A stretch of 64,000 bases of DNA from positions 38,838,152 to 38,902,151 of the forward strand of contig CM075775.1 in the NCBI GenBank assembly GCA_037974665.1, given 5' to 3'. The position numbers and the translations under genes were made by a program. The DNA is from Ehretia macrophylla. Its lineage: Eukaryota; Streptophyta; Magnoliopsida; Boraginales; Ehretiaceae. This document shows, piece by piece, positions 1 to 11,094 of this stretch (position 1 is its first letter; every line of letters starts with the position of its first letter). Below the pieces are notes generated by a model. That model was not told where the DNA came from, did not search any database, and saw only the letters and a list, made by a program, of their open reading frames with translations.

Positions 1-963
1 TAATTTCCTAGCTAAGTTACCATGTTCTTAGTAGGTGCATGTGGTTGGAACAAGAAGAAAACGAAATGGAAGCTAACAACTCACCTAAGCCAAAATGAAG
101 GTTCAAATAGCTTGCATGTGCGTCTTTTGCACTCTAGCTTTGCTTGGTCGAGTTCCTTGGTAGCTTGGTAGTCTTGAAGAGCCTTAGGATGAAGAACTTA
201 GCTATGGAGAGTATATTTTCAGCTAGGGCCGAGAGAGAGAGAAGAATGAGAGGAAATGAGAGAAAATGAAAGAAAATGAAAGCTTGATGGGCATTGATGC
301 TTGTGTCGGCCTTGAGCATGTAAATTTCAGATTTTTGTGTCTTCAAGAAGCATTTGGAATTTTCTAGTATGGGCATGGAGCTTGTGTCGAGATGGTGGAG
401 CTTTGGGGAGGGTTTTTGAGCCATTTTTTATTGCTTTGTGTCATTAGTTGTCATAGAATGTTTAGGTACAAATTTTGAAATTGAATTGCAGGCACAAAAG
501 CTCCTAGTGGTTGGCCAATGATGTGTTCAAATCTGATTTTTTTGTCTTGTTTGAGCATTATTTAATTGAGTGCTTGGAATATGCAAAAGAATAAAGAATA
601 AAGAATAAGAATGTCTAGCTTTTGGTGCAATTTCGTCTTCTAGTGCATTGACTTAGCATTTTAATATTAGTTAGTGGAGTTTGTAGGATTAATTAATGAT
701 CTAGTGGTTCGTGTAAGATGCTTTCTTGATTACCGTGAGGGCACGCTTTCCTAGGTTTAGGGCACGCACTACGAGGTAGGGCACGAATTACGAGACGAAT
801 ACACATTTTCCAAATAAATGCACGTAACCCTAAATGAATGCACGTAATTTAATGCAAGGCACACAAAACGAAACACGATTCTTAAACCTAGGTCAAGGCA
901 CGCAAATCTAGGTTAGGACACACGAAGCGAGGTATCGCACGTAAATCGAGGTCGGGCCTCACA
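1..963 (-). mobile_element. Partial 3' LTR, Ty3/gypsy family A (cut by window edge)
   Basis: Read on the minus strand, the LTR begins at 963 with TGTGAGGCCC directly after a polypurine tract, and runs off the left end of the window. It aligns along its length with about 6700-7697 and with the plus-strand solo LTR from 38746. Shared parts include a start rich in short repeats of the type GCACG/GTGC and a purine-rich GAGAGAGAGAAGAATGAGAG stretch. It differs from 4125-7697 by about one base in ten by eye, so the two are not a young LTR pair. It holds no believable gene; the 96-codon open frame at 134-424 is chance. Confidence 0.85.
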
Positions 964-976
964 TCCTCCCCTCCTT
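964..976 (-). other. Polypurine tract of family A element
   Basis: On the minus strand this reads AAGGAGGGGAGGA and abuts the LTR start TGTGAGG. This is the expected plus-strand primer of an LTR retrotransposon, and it fixes the polarity and LTR boundary. The same 13 bases occur at 31161-31173 in family B. Confidence 0.85.
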
Positions 977-1003
977 AAAAGAATGTCGTCCCGAAATTCA
1001 ATA

Positions 1004-1441
1004 TTACCTTTGAAATAATGCTGGATACTGTTGCTCCATCTGATCTCACCTTTCCCACGTTGCTTCTTCAACTCCATGATGATCCCACAGCACTTTCACC
1101 ATCGGTATAAATTTGCTGCGCAACTCCCGATCTTTCTGGTCTAGGATCCGAATGGGCTTCTCCTCATAAGACAAGTTCTCTTGAAGCTACAACGGCTCTG
1201 GCTCCAAGATATGCGATGGATCAGGATGATATTTCCGTAGCATTGAAACATGAAAGACGTCGTGAATATTGGAGAGGTTTTGGGGTAGCTCCAGGCGATA
1301 CGCCAATTTGCCAACTTTCTCCATTATCTCAAAGGGTCCCACGAACCTCGGGCTCAACTTTTCACCCTTGCCGTGTTTAATCAGTCCCCTCTGGGGTGAT
1401 ATCTTCAAGAACACCTTGTTGCCGACCTCAAACTCTAGGCT
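1004..1441 (-). pseudogene. Integrase C-terminal domain and chromodomain, family A, broken
   Basis: This is the last part of the polyprotein, in frame with the integrase core upstream. It has the integrase C-terminal fold (VFLKISPQRG, LSPRFVGPFEI), then the linker [17 protein letters not shown] chromodomain of the Tekay/Del type follows, recognisable by KVLWDHHGVEEATWE at about 1055-1100. Chromodomains in this clade are thought to guide integration to marked chromatin. Three in-frame stops break it: TGA at 1442-1444, TAG at 1187-1189 and TGA at 1046-1048. Family copies suggest Arg, Gln and Trp codons at these places, each one transition away. The natural stop is TAA at 1004-1006, just before the polypurine tract. 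Confidence 0.8.
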
Positions 1442-2185
1442 TCATTTCCGTCGGCCTGCATAACTTTTCTGCCTGCTCTGGGCGGTAAGCATCTGTTTTC
1501 GGATGAGGTGGATATTATCAATAGTCTTCATAAGTTCAGGTAGAAGGGTCGGGTCAAAAGTCTTTGTCTCACCTACTTCATCCCAGTAAATTGGGGATCG
1601 ACACTTACGTCCATACAATGCCTCAAATGGGGCCATCCCGATAGTGGCCTGATAACTATTATTATAAGCGAACTCCGCTAGAGACAGGTATTTCTCCCAA
1701 CCTTTCCCGAAGTCTAAAACACACGCCCTCAGCATATCCTCCAGAATCTGAATAGTTCTCTCAGATTGTGCATCAGTCTGAGGGTGATAAGCCGTGCTGA
1801 AACTCAACTTCGTTCCCAAAGCTTCTTGCAATCTCTTCCAAAATCGGGAAGTAAAACGAGGATCCCTATCCAATACAATACTCACAGGCATCCTGTGTAA
1901 TCTTACAATCTCCGCCACATACATATCTCCCAATTTCTCATGGCTATCCTCCTTGTTCATCGGTAAGAAATGCGCTGACTTAGTCAATCTATCCACTATG
2001 ACCCAAATGGCGTCATGACCCTTTTGTGACCTGGGCAGGTCCATGACAAAGTCCATTGTTATATGTTCCCATTTCCATTGAGGAATTTCTAACGGCTGAA
2101 GCACACCTGCTGGTCGTTGATGTTCTGCTTTGACTCTCTGGCAAGTCAAACACCGTGCCACAAACTCCGCAATCTCTCTCTTCAT
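1442..2185 (-). pseudogene. Integrase catalytic core, family A
   Basis: A 247-codon frame carries the integrase core that joins retrotransposon DNA to the genome. The DDE residues can be read in [22 protein letters not shown] and [15 protein letters not shown], with typical spacing. At the N-terminus only the CxxC half of the H2C2 zinc finger remains (ARCLTCQRV). The His half was lost in a deletion at about 2185-2210 that also changed frame relative to reverse transcriptase, so no full polyprotein can be made. The frame ends at a premature TGA (1442-1444). It belongs to the same minus-strand element as the RT segment and the 3' LTR at 1-963. Confidence 0.85.
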
Positions 2186-3690
2186 GTTATTCCACCAATA
2201 GTGTTGCTTTCTTTAATCTTCTGAAACTGTTGGTCCTTCCATTGAGCCTCTCGTAATTCAGACAACAAGGTCGATTGAACTTGTGTAGTGGCAAAAAGTA
2301 ACCCTTTTTGAGTCAATTGTGGTTTCCACAAAAATGCTTCCTCCAACAACTCCTGCACATTAACTTCCAGTTTTTCCATGCTTGCTTTCCGACTTAAGGC
2401 ATCTGCAACTACATTTGCTTTACCGGGCACATAATTGATTGTGCAGTTATAATCATCCAAAAGCTCCATCCACCGTCTTTGCCTCATGTTCAACTCTTTT
2501 TGTGAGAACAAGTATTTCAAGCTCTTGTGATCAGTAAACACCTCGAACTTGTTACCACACAGATAATGCCTCCATTTCTTGAGTGCAAACATGATAGCCG
2601 CTAACTCCAAATCATGCATCGGGTAATTCAATTCATACGGCTTCAGTTTCCTAGAAGCATACGCAATCACTCTACCATTTTGCATCAATACACAACCCAG
2701 TCCTTCCTTCGAAGCATTGCTATAGATTAAAAAACCTTGACTTCCTTCAGGCAATACAAGAACAGGTGCGGTAGTTAATCTTTTCTTCAATTCTTGGAAG
2801 CTGTTCTCGCACTTGTCATCCCACACGAACTTTGTTTTCTTTTGAGTGAGCTTTGTGAGCGGTCCTGTAATCTTTGAGAAATCCTTCACGAACCTCCGAT
2901 AATAGTCGGCTAGACCAAGAAAACTCCGAACTTCCGTAACATTTTCCGGCTTCTTCCAAGACATCACTGCTTCTATCTTCGCTGGATCCACTGCTATTCC
3001 CTCTTGGGATATGATGTGCCCCAAAAATGCAATTTGCTGCAACCAAAACTCGCACTTGCTAAACTTTGTATACAATTGATGCTCTCGAAGTTTCTGTAGT
3101 ACCAACCGCAGATGTTGTTCATGCTCAGCCTCGGATTTCGAGTATACCAAAATATCATCAATAAAGATCACCACAAATTGGTCCAAGTAGGGTTGAAACA
3201 CCCTGTGCATCAAGTCCATAAAAGCTACAGGGGCATTAGTTAGTCCAAATGGCATCATTACATATTCATAATGGCCATATCTCGTCCTAAAAGCCGTTTT
3301 AGGCACATCATCCTTTTTTATCCGCAACTGATAGTACCCTTGCCTCAAGTCGAGTTTCGAATACACTTTGGCTCCTTGAAGTTGATCAAACAACTCGTCG
3401 ATCAGTGGAAATGGGCATTTATTCTTGACGGTCACTTGGTTCAATCCTCGGTAATCGATATATAGCCTTAACGTTCCGTCTTTCTTCTTTACAAATAGGA
3501 CTGGTGCACCCCACGGAGAAGAACTTGGTTGAACAAACCCTCTCTTCAACAATCCTTGCAATTGGTCCTTCAATTCTTGTAGCTCGGTTGGTGCCATACG
3601 ATAGGGAGCTTTAGATATCGGCTGGGTGCCAGGCAGTAATTCTATAATGAACTCGATCTCCCGATTCGGGGGTAAACCGGGTAATTCTTC
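2182..3690 (-). pseudogene. Reverse transcriptase and RNase H, family A, 5'-truncated
   Basis: The frame starts inside the protease-RT linker ([11 protein letters not shown], then [17 protein letters not shown]) and gives a Ty3/gypsy reverse transcriptase with [21 protein letters not shown] and the catalytic FIDDILVYS. RNase H follows. Its [11 protein letters not shown] and ADALSRK motifs are present, but the first catalytic Asp, in family copies YSDASKEG, reads YSNASKEG, a one-base G-to-A change. Gag and protease are missing: at about 3690 the coding homology stops and a plus-strand LTR tail begins. The 3' end runs out of frame at 2182 after a deletion of about 60 codons in the RNase H-integrase linker and zinc finger. 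It is a dead copy. Confidence 0.88.
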
Positions 3691-4124
3691 TCGCTATTGA
3701 CTAGTATCTATCATAGGATTATGAAGTATCAGGTAAGGATTAAGTAAAATGAATGTATCCAATCTTAAGCAAGTACTCATTGTTAAGCTAAGATCAACAG
3801 GTACTTTTGTAACAAGGATTAACAAACAAATGAGACATAGTATCATGCTAGGTGGTCAATTAAACGAGACTTCGAGATAACTAGTAGGCGTTTCGATTAG
3901 TGATAAATAGTAATCTTAGCTAGAAATGAAATTGAGATTAGAAATTTTGGGCCTTTAGAAAACTAGGTCAAACTAAAGAGCCCAATTACAGCCGTTATGC
4001 TGTCGGTTTTTTAGAGAATTTGTGGAGTTTAGGTTAAACGTTAAGTGTTAAACCTTCTTGAATGATTAAGTACGTGAAAGGACTTGAAAGTTTAGATCAC
4101 TCCTTAGTCTAACCTCTATAGGTC
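3691..4124 (+). mobile_element. Plus-strand LTR tail (family A), interrupted by the nested LTR at 4125
   Basis: This segment matches the last part of the plus-strand LTRs ending at 22383 and 42305, including the region about AAGTAAAATGAATSTATCC and the end CTAACCTCTATAGGTC. The missing last 16 bases, GGGTTAGGGCGTGACA, lie at 7703-7718. A minus-strand LTR therefore inserted about 16 bp from its end, with target duplication AGGTC (4120-4124 and 7698-7702). Its left edge is joined directly to minus-strand pol, a rearranged junction without a clear duplication. The start could lie a few bases either side of 3691. Confidence 0.82.
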
Positions 4125-4575
4125 TGTCACGTCCCAACCCAGCCTATAAAGGTTAGACTAGGGTGTGATCTAACGTTCAAGTCATATCACATACTTAACC
4201 GTTTATGAAGATTTAACACTTAACGTTTTGGCCTAAACTCTAAAATTTTCCGAAAAACCGGCAGCATAACGACTGTAATTGGGTTCTTTGGTTTGACCTA
4301 ATTCTCTAAATGCCTCAAATTTACCATCTCAATTTCATTTCCAACTAGGATTACTATTTACCATCAATTGAAATGCCTACTGGTTATCTCGATGTCTCGT
4401 TTGATTAATAACCTAGCATGATACAATGTCTCGTTCGTTTGTTAATCCTCGTTACAAAAGTACCTGTTGATCTTAGCTTAATAACGTGTACCTGCTTAAG
4501 ATTTGGTTGGTTCATTTTACTTAGCACTTACCTAATACTTCATAATCCTATTATAGGTACTAGCAATAATAATAG
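3691..4575. repeat. Large inverted repeat, arms of about 430 bp, almost no spacer
   Basis: The plus-strand LTR tail (3691-4124) faces the matching end of the minus-strand LTR (4125 to about 4575). Reverse-complementing one arm gives the other at roughly 85% identity by eye over about 430 bp. The centre lies at the AGGTC/TGTCACG junction. A transcript through it would fold into a long hairpin. Confidence 0.85.
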
Positions 4576-7500
4576 CAAAACGATCATAGTAGTATCTAGT
4601 GTCTGTCTAGTTAATATCAGTACAAACCAAAATTAGACCCCAAATTATAACGGGGGTCTTTTACATTACACATCAAGCAACATAAAAGAAATAGTCTTCA
4701 AGTAGCATAGTTCACAAATAGCCATAATCACGCAAGGCACATAGGACAGGCAATCACTCCAAGGAATCATCGTTAGGCACATCGTCCTCAGGTACTTGTT
4801 CTTGATCTTCTTCACCTGAGATGATAAAAGAGAGTGAGTCCTTATGAACTCAGTGAGGGGGAACGAGAAATAGGTTTTGAAACTCATTTTCCAGTTCAAC
4901 TTATGAAAATCCTTTTGCAAGCATGAATATAACGCAATTAAGTACATAACAATAATACAAAGTAAAGGAACACAATTACCAGTCTTTCCTCCCCGAGGTT
5001 CTCTAGGACCCAAGTGAGAGTACTTATACATATAGAAAAAGGATACGGTGAGCTTTTGCTCTCAGTGGTTGCGGCCGACTTCAAATCATCCCCTTAACAT
5101 GCCAAGTAGGTGTACTCCGGATGTACCCCGAAATCCTACGACCCAACTCTCCAAGGAAGTCTAGCCTCCAAGCGAGAGAGGGAATGAGACCATGGTAGTC
5201 ACGGTTGCATCGGCAAGCCCGATGCTGCCCAGTGTGCATGAACGCTACCATGCCAGAATGAAAGGTTGCAACCTTATATGCAATGCACATTTATGACATT
5301 TAATATATCACATTAGGAGGACAACAAAGTAGGTTGCCTCTGGACAGTCATAAGATTGCACATTGACAAGTAAACAAGCGAGGCACGAATAGACAAGAAA
5401 TTTCACTTGAAAAGCATATGGAGTTATATGCACATTAAACGGGCAGCCGTGTAACGCACGTAATTCAAGTCATATAACTCATTTCAATGTCCACGTAATC
5501 AAATAATAAGGTTATTCAACATACAACAATAATCTACGTGGTTCGAATGCAAGAAATGCCTATTTGTCAGCATGTTACGAATCAAAATCACATTTAGGGC
5601 TATAAGGGCAACTACGGGCAGCCTACTAAGCATATAATTACACTCAATATTCAAAGGATCAACACTTAGCAAGTTTACCTAGTCACTAGGGTTTCCATTT
5701 CGTGCTTACCCGTGCGATTAAACCTCAAGTCAACTCAAAATCAATCTCAAGCCATACATCAATTAATTCAAACATCCCCAAGTATTCAAAACAGTCCACA
5801 CAACATCCCAATGCCACAATCTCAAGCATTTAATTCAACAAGAGAAGTTACAACAATTTTACCAAGCACATAACTAAGTGAAATCCTCACTGCAATAGGC
5901 TGTATTCTCACAATCGTTAAGACAATAAAAAAATATCCAATACCAGTGAATAAGATGTAAAATTAAAGCTTAAGAAATGAACTAAAATCATAAACAAACC
6001 TTGCATCATTTGGAGTTCGAGATCAATAGCTACGGCCAAAACAGTGGGATTGCACAAAACTGTCCAGATTTGCACACATTTCGATAATTGTCATTTTTGA
6101 GTTCCTTAGGGTCAGATTTAGCCTTAGTCCATTTCTGACAAAAAATGTCCAGAACTGAAAAATATAGCAGCACACCAAATTTCATGTATTTTGGACATCA
6201 TTTACTAAGTCAAATCTGGTTCGTTCCACAAGGTCAGTGCATCCGCCAAAACCTGCTTCATTTTTCCAGACTTCCAGATTTGGACACATTTTAATGATTT
6301 GGAATTTTTAGGACTTTAGATTCAAAATTAGCTTTGGCCTATTTCCATGAAAAATGTTCAAAACTGACAAAAATAGTCACCTACCAATTTTCATGCATTT
6401 TCAACATAATTTGCCTAGCCGAACTCAACTCGCAACAACAAGTCAGAGAGCTGTCAACAAACCCTATTTCATGTAACATCATCTTCAAGCCAAAATCTTG
6501 CCATGCATGGTTGTAAAAGCTTATGAACACACAAATAACTCAAGTACAGAAGCAAAGACATACATTTAAGAGCATGCATGTGGATTTTTGAAGGATTTTC
6601 AAAAGGTTTTAGCCCTCACCTTGGCAAATCAACAAGAAGATGCACAAAACTTGATGAAGCACAATTTTCTTCTTCTTCCTTGCTTAGCCAAGACACCACC
6701 CGATTTCTCTCTATTTTTCCTAGCTTAGTGGCCAAGTTCTTAGTACATGCATGTGGTTAGAACAATAAGAAAAGAAATGGAACCTAGTAAACTCACCAAG
6801 GCCGAAAATGGTGACTCAAAAAGCTTGCATGTGTGATTCTTGCATCCTAATTAGCTTGATCGAGTTTCTTGCTTGTGGCTTGTCTTGATTAACTATGGTA
6901 TGATGAAGATGAGCTATGAAGGTAAGAAACTCAGCCAAGGCCGAGGGAGAGAGAGAAGAATGAGAGGGAGAGAGAGAAATGTGAGAGGAAGATGAGAGAA
7001 ATGAAAAAAAAACAAAAGCCTTGCATTTGATGAAGCATGTTCGGCCTTGGGCAGCAAAATTTCAGATTTATGTCTTCAAGATGCTTGAATTTTGAAGTGT
7101 TTAGGATGGGCAAGGGAGCAATGTCGAGAATGGTAGAATTTTGAGGAGATTTTGAGCAATTTTTTATGCATTTGTGTCATAGAATGTCATAAAATGTTTG
7201 AGAATAAGATTTGAATTATGCAAAGCAAGCACAAAGCCCTTGTAGTGGTCGGCCAAGGCAATAAAAAATATGATCTTTTGTCATCTTATGTGCATTATTT
7301 AATTGTGTTGAAAGTGCAAAAAGAATAAGGAATAAAGAATAATGAATGGCTAGCTTTTTGTGAGATTTTGTCTTCTAGTGGGTTGAATTAGTAATTTAAT
7401 AATAGTTAGTGGATTTTGTAGGATTAATTAATGACCTAGTGCTTTGTGCAAGATGCTTTCCTGATTAGCGTGAGGGCACGCTTTCCTAGGTCTAGGGCAC

Positions 7501-7697
7501 GTACTACGAGGTAGGACACGAATTACGAGACGAATGCACATTTTTCTTGTAAATGCACGCAATCCAAAATGAATGCACGTAATTCAATGCATGACACACA
7601 AAATGAACACAATTCATAAACCTAGGTCAAGGCACGCAAATCTAGATTAGGGCATACGAAACGAGGTATCGTACGCAAATCGAGATCGGACCTCACA
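4125..7697 (-). mobile_element. Nested solo LTR, family A, minus strand, 3,573 bp
   Basis: It begins TGTCACGTCCC and ends GGACCTCACA on the plus strand, so on its own strand it runs TGTGAGG...GTGACA. It is flanked by a perfect 5-bp duplication, AGGTC (4120-4124, 7698-7702). No internal coding region follows, so it is a solo LTR left by LTR-LTR recombination, inserted in the tail of another family-A LTR. It holds the hairpin/AGGTG module near 4813-4861 and a GC-rich structured block near 5095-5280. An A/G-rich leader-like stretch lies near 6940-7010. Open frames inside it (for example 4666-5031 and 5081-5290) occur in LTR-only DNA and show no domain, so I do not call genes. Confidence 0.88.
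4813..4861 (-). promoter_or_regulatory. Conserved LTR hairpin/AGGTG module (family A)
   Basis: On the minus strand it reads CCCTCACTGAG, a short loop, GGACTCACTC, a mixed stretch, then CTCAGGTG. The same arrangement occurs in all LTR families of the window. Function is unknown; AGGTG preceded by a pyrimidine-containing stretch resembles a 3' splice site. Confidence 0.55.
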
Positions 7698-7702
7698 AGG
7701 TC

Positions 7703-7718
7703 GGGTTAGGGCGTGACA
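7703..7718 (+). mobile_element. Terminal 16 bp of the interrupted plus-strand LTR
   Basis: GGGTTAGGGCGTGACA completes the LTR tail broken at 4124. The satellite follows at once as AAGGTAACGTGGG, the same monomer position (cccAAGGTgcc) where the other family-A LTRs end. The CCC of the usual CCCAA target is missing here. Confidence 0.75.
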
Positions 7719-9060
7719 AAGGTAACGTGGGATTCGGGAATAGAAAGGTGATGGATTTGGTTCTCGTCCTTTTCGCTGCTCACGATGTACGATCCGGGAC
7801 GAAAAAACAGCGTAAAAGAAGAAAAATGTCCCGAAACTGATGAAAACATTCGATTTTGGGAATTGAAAACAGGCACAGCCGAGCAGGCTTGCTGCCCCCG
7901 TCGTAAAGCTCTCAGAGAGATTTACAACGGTATGTTGTGCCCCGCGTAACTTCTTACGGATGAAAAGTTATGGGTATCGGAGCGACGGAGACCTGGTCAC
8001 AAGCCCCACGCCCTCAGTTTACAGGCCCAACCTCTACATGAAGTGAAGTTGTCTTGCCCAAGGTGCCATGGGATTTGGTAATAGAAATGTGATGGAATAG
8101 GTTATCATCTTTTTCGCAGCTCACGACATACGATCCAGGATGAAAAAATAGCGCAAAAGAAGAAAAGTGTCCCGAAACTGATGAAAATGTTCAATTTTGG
8201 GCTCCAAAAATAAGCGCAGCTGAGCAGGCTTCCTGCCCTATCGTAGAGATCTCAGAGAGCTTTCCGACGGTATGCTGTACGCCACGTAACTCCTTACAGA
8301 TCAAAAGTTATGGGCATCGGAGCGACAGAGACTTGGTCACAAGCCCCATACCCTCGATTTGCGGGCGCAGCCTCTACGAGAGGTGAAGTTGTCTTGACCA
8401 AGGTGCCGTGGGATTCGGTAATAGAAACATGATGGATTAGCTTGTCATCCTTTTCGCTGCTCACGATGTACAATCCGGGACGAAAAAACAGCGCAAAAGA
8501 AGAAAGTGTCCCGAAACTGATGAAAACGTTCAACTTTGGGCTTTGAAAATAGTTACAGCTGAGTAAGCTTGCTGCCCCTATCATATAGCTCTCAGAGAGC
8601 TTTCCAACGGTATGCTGTGCGCCGCGTAACACCTTGCGGATCAAAAGTTATGGGTACCGAAGCGACAGAGACATGGTCACAAGACCCACGCCCTTGGTTT
8701 GCGGGCCCAGCCTCTACTTGAAGTGAAGTTGTCTTGCACAATGTACCGTGGGATTTGGTAATAGAAAAGAGATGGATCAGCTTGTCGTCCTTTTCGCGAC
8801 TCACGACGTACGATCCGGGACGAAAAAATAGCGTAAAAGAAGAAAAGTGTCCCGAAATTGATGAAAACATTCGATTTTGTGATCCAAAAATAGGCGCAGC
8901 CATGCAGGCTTGCTGCCCTGTCATAGAGCTCTCGGAGAGCTTTCCAACGGTATGTTGTGCGCCATGTAACTCCTTACGGAATAAAAGCTATGGGCACCAG
9001 AGCAATGGAGACCTGGTCACAAGCCCCACGCCCTCGGTTTGTGGTCCCAACCTCTACGTG

Positions 9061-9250
9061 AAGTGAAGTTGTCTTGCCCAAGGTACCGTGGGATTCGGTA
9101 ATAGAAATGTGATGCTCTCGGAGAGTTTTTCAACGGTATGCTGTGCGTCGTGTAACTCCTTACGGATCTAAAGTTATGGGCATCGGAGTAATGAAAATAT
9201 GTTCCCAAGCCCCACGCCCTCGGTTTGCAGGCCCAGCCTCTACATTTATC
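9061..9250 (+). repeat. Truncated satellite monomer (~189 bp)
   Basis: GAAATGTGATG at about 9114 jumps directly to CTCTCGGAGAG, so about 150 bp from the middle of the monomer are missing. The monomers on either side are full length. Confidence 0.8.
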
Positions 9251-10239
9251 TAAGTTGTCTTGCCCAAGGTACCGTGGGATTGGGTAATAGAAATGTGATG
9301 GATTAGGTTGTCGTCCTTTTCGCAGCTCACGACGTACGATCCGGGATGAAAATACTGAGCAAAGAAAGAAAAGTTTCCCGAAATTGACGAAAACGTTTGA
9401 TTTTGGGCTCCGAAAATAGGTTCAGCCGAGCAAGCTTGATGCCCTCGTCTTAGAGCTCTCGGAGAGCTTTCCAACGGTATGCTGTGCGAAGTGTAACTCC
9501 TTACGAATCAAAAGTTTTGGGCACCGGAATGTCGGAGACCTGGACCAAGCCCCACGCCCTATGTTTACAGGCCCAGCCTCTACGTGAAGTGAAGTTGTCT
9601 TGCCCAAGGTACAGTGGGATTCGGTAATTGAAATGTGATGATTTAGGATGTTGTCTTTTTTGCAGCTCACGACGTACGATCCAGGAATAAAAAATTGCGC
9701 AAAGGAAGAAAAGTGTCCTGAAACTAATGAAAACGTTCGATTTTGGGCTCCGAAAATAGGTGCAGGCAAGCAGGCTTGCTGCCGCCATCGTAAAGCTCTC
9801 TGAAAGCTTTCCAATGGTACGCTATGTGCCGCGTAACTCCTTACGGTTCAAAATTTTGGGGCACCGGAGTGACGGATACCTGGTCACAAGCCCCACGTCC
9901 TCGATTTGCGGTCCCATCGTCTACGTGAATTGAAGTTGTCTTGCCCATGGTGCTGTTTGATTCGATAATAGAAATGTGATGGATTAGGTTATCGTGCTTT
10001 TCGCGGATCACAACCTACGATCCGGGATGGAAAAACATTGCAAAAGAAGAAAAATATCCCAAAACTGACAAAAACGTTTCATTTTGGGCTCTGAAAATAG
10101 GTGCAGCCGAGTAGGCTTGCTACCCCCGTCGTAGAGCTCTCGGAGAGCTTTCTAACTGTATGTTGTGTGCCGCATAAATTTTTACGAATCAAAAGTTATG
10201 GGCGCCGGAGTGACGGATACCTGGTCACAAGCCCTACGC

Positions 10240-10262
10240 CCTCGGTTTGTAAGTTATCGTCC
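10240..10262 (+). repeat. Deletion junction inside satellite (~78 bp missing)
   Basis: CCTCGGTTTGTAAGTTATCGTCC joins the end of one monomer to the region after GATGGATTAGGTT of the next. The spacing between landmark copies near 9930 and 10534 is about 604 bp instead of about 681. Confidence 0.7.
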
Positions 10263-10875
10263 TTTTCGCGGCTCACGAAGTGCGATATGGGATTAAAAAA
10301 CAGCGCAAAAGAAGAAAAGTATCTCGAAACTAATGAAAAGGTTCAATTTTGGGCTCCGAAAATAGGCACAGTCAAGCAACCTTGCTGCCCCCGTTGTAGA
10401 TCTCTCAAAGAGCTTTCCAATGGTATGCTGTACGCAGCGTAACTCCTTACGGATCAAAAGTTTTGGGCACCGGAGCAACGGAGACCTGGTCCCAGGCCCC
10501 ACGTCCTCGGTTTGCGGGCCCAACCTCTACATGAAGTGAAGTTGTCTTGCCCAAGGTGCCGTGGGATTCAGTAATAGAAATGTGATGGATAAGCTTGTCG
10601 TCCTTTGCACGGCTCACGACGTACGATCCAGGACAAAAAAACAACACAAAAGAAGAAAAGTGTCTCGAAACTGATGAAAACATTCAACTTTGGGCTCCAA
10701 AAACAGGTGCAGCCAAGTAAGCTTGCGGCCCCTATCGTATAGCTCTTGGAGAGCTTTCCAATGGTATGTTGTGCGCCGCGTGACACCTTACATATCAAAA
10801 GTTATGGGCACCGCTGCGACAGAGACCTGGTCACAAGCCCCACTCCCTCGGTTTACGGGCCCAACCTTTACATGA

Positions 10876-11094
10876 AGTGAAGTTGTCTTGCCCAAGGTGC
10901 CGTGGGATTCAGTAATAGGAATGTGATGGATTAGGTTATCGTCTTTTTCGCGGCTAACGACGTACGATCCGGGAAGAAAAAATAGCGCAAAAGAAGAAAA
11001 GTGTCCCGAAACTGATGAAAATGTTCGATTTTGGGCTCCAAAAACATGCGCAGCCAAGCAGACTTGCAGCCCTATCTTAGAGCTCTTATAGTGA
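10876..11094 (+). repeat. Truncated satellite monomer (~216 bp)
   Basis: At about 11085 the monomer breaks after GTAGAGCTC-like sequence (TTAGAGCTCTTATA) and restarts at GTGAAGTTGTC. About 125 bp covering the AACGGTAT to CCTCTAC segment are missing. Confidence 0.75.

Noticed and set aside
134..424. A 96-codon minus-strand frame at the left edge as a host gene
   Set aside because: It lies inside the family-A LTR and the equivalent region of the copy at 6900-7150 does not preserve it.
5081..5290. A 69-codon frame (MCIAYKVATFHSG...) that recurs at 21202 and 41122
   Set aside because: It recurs only because it lies in the copied LTR block, at the GC-rich structured region. It has no domain and no upstream gene signals; conservation is better explained by RNA structure.
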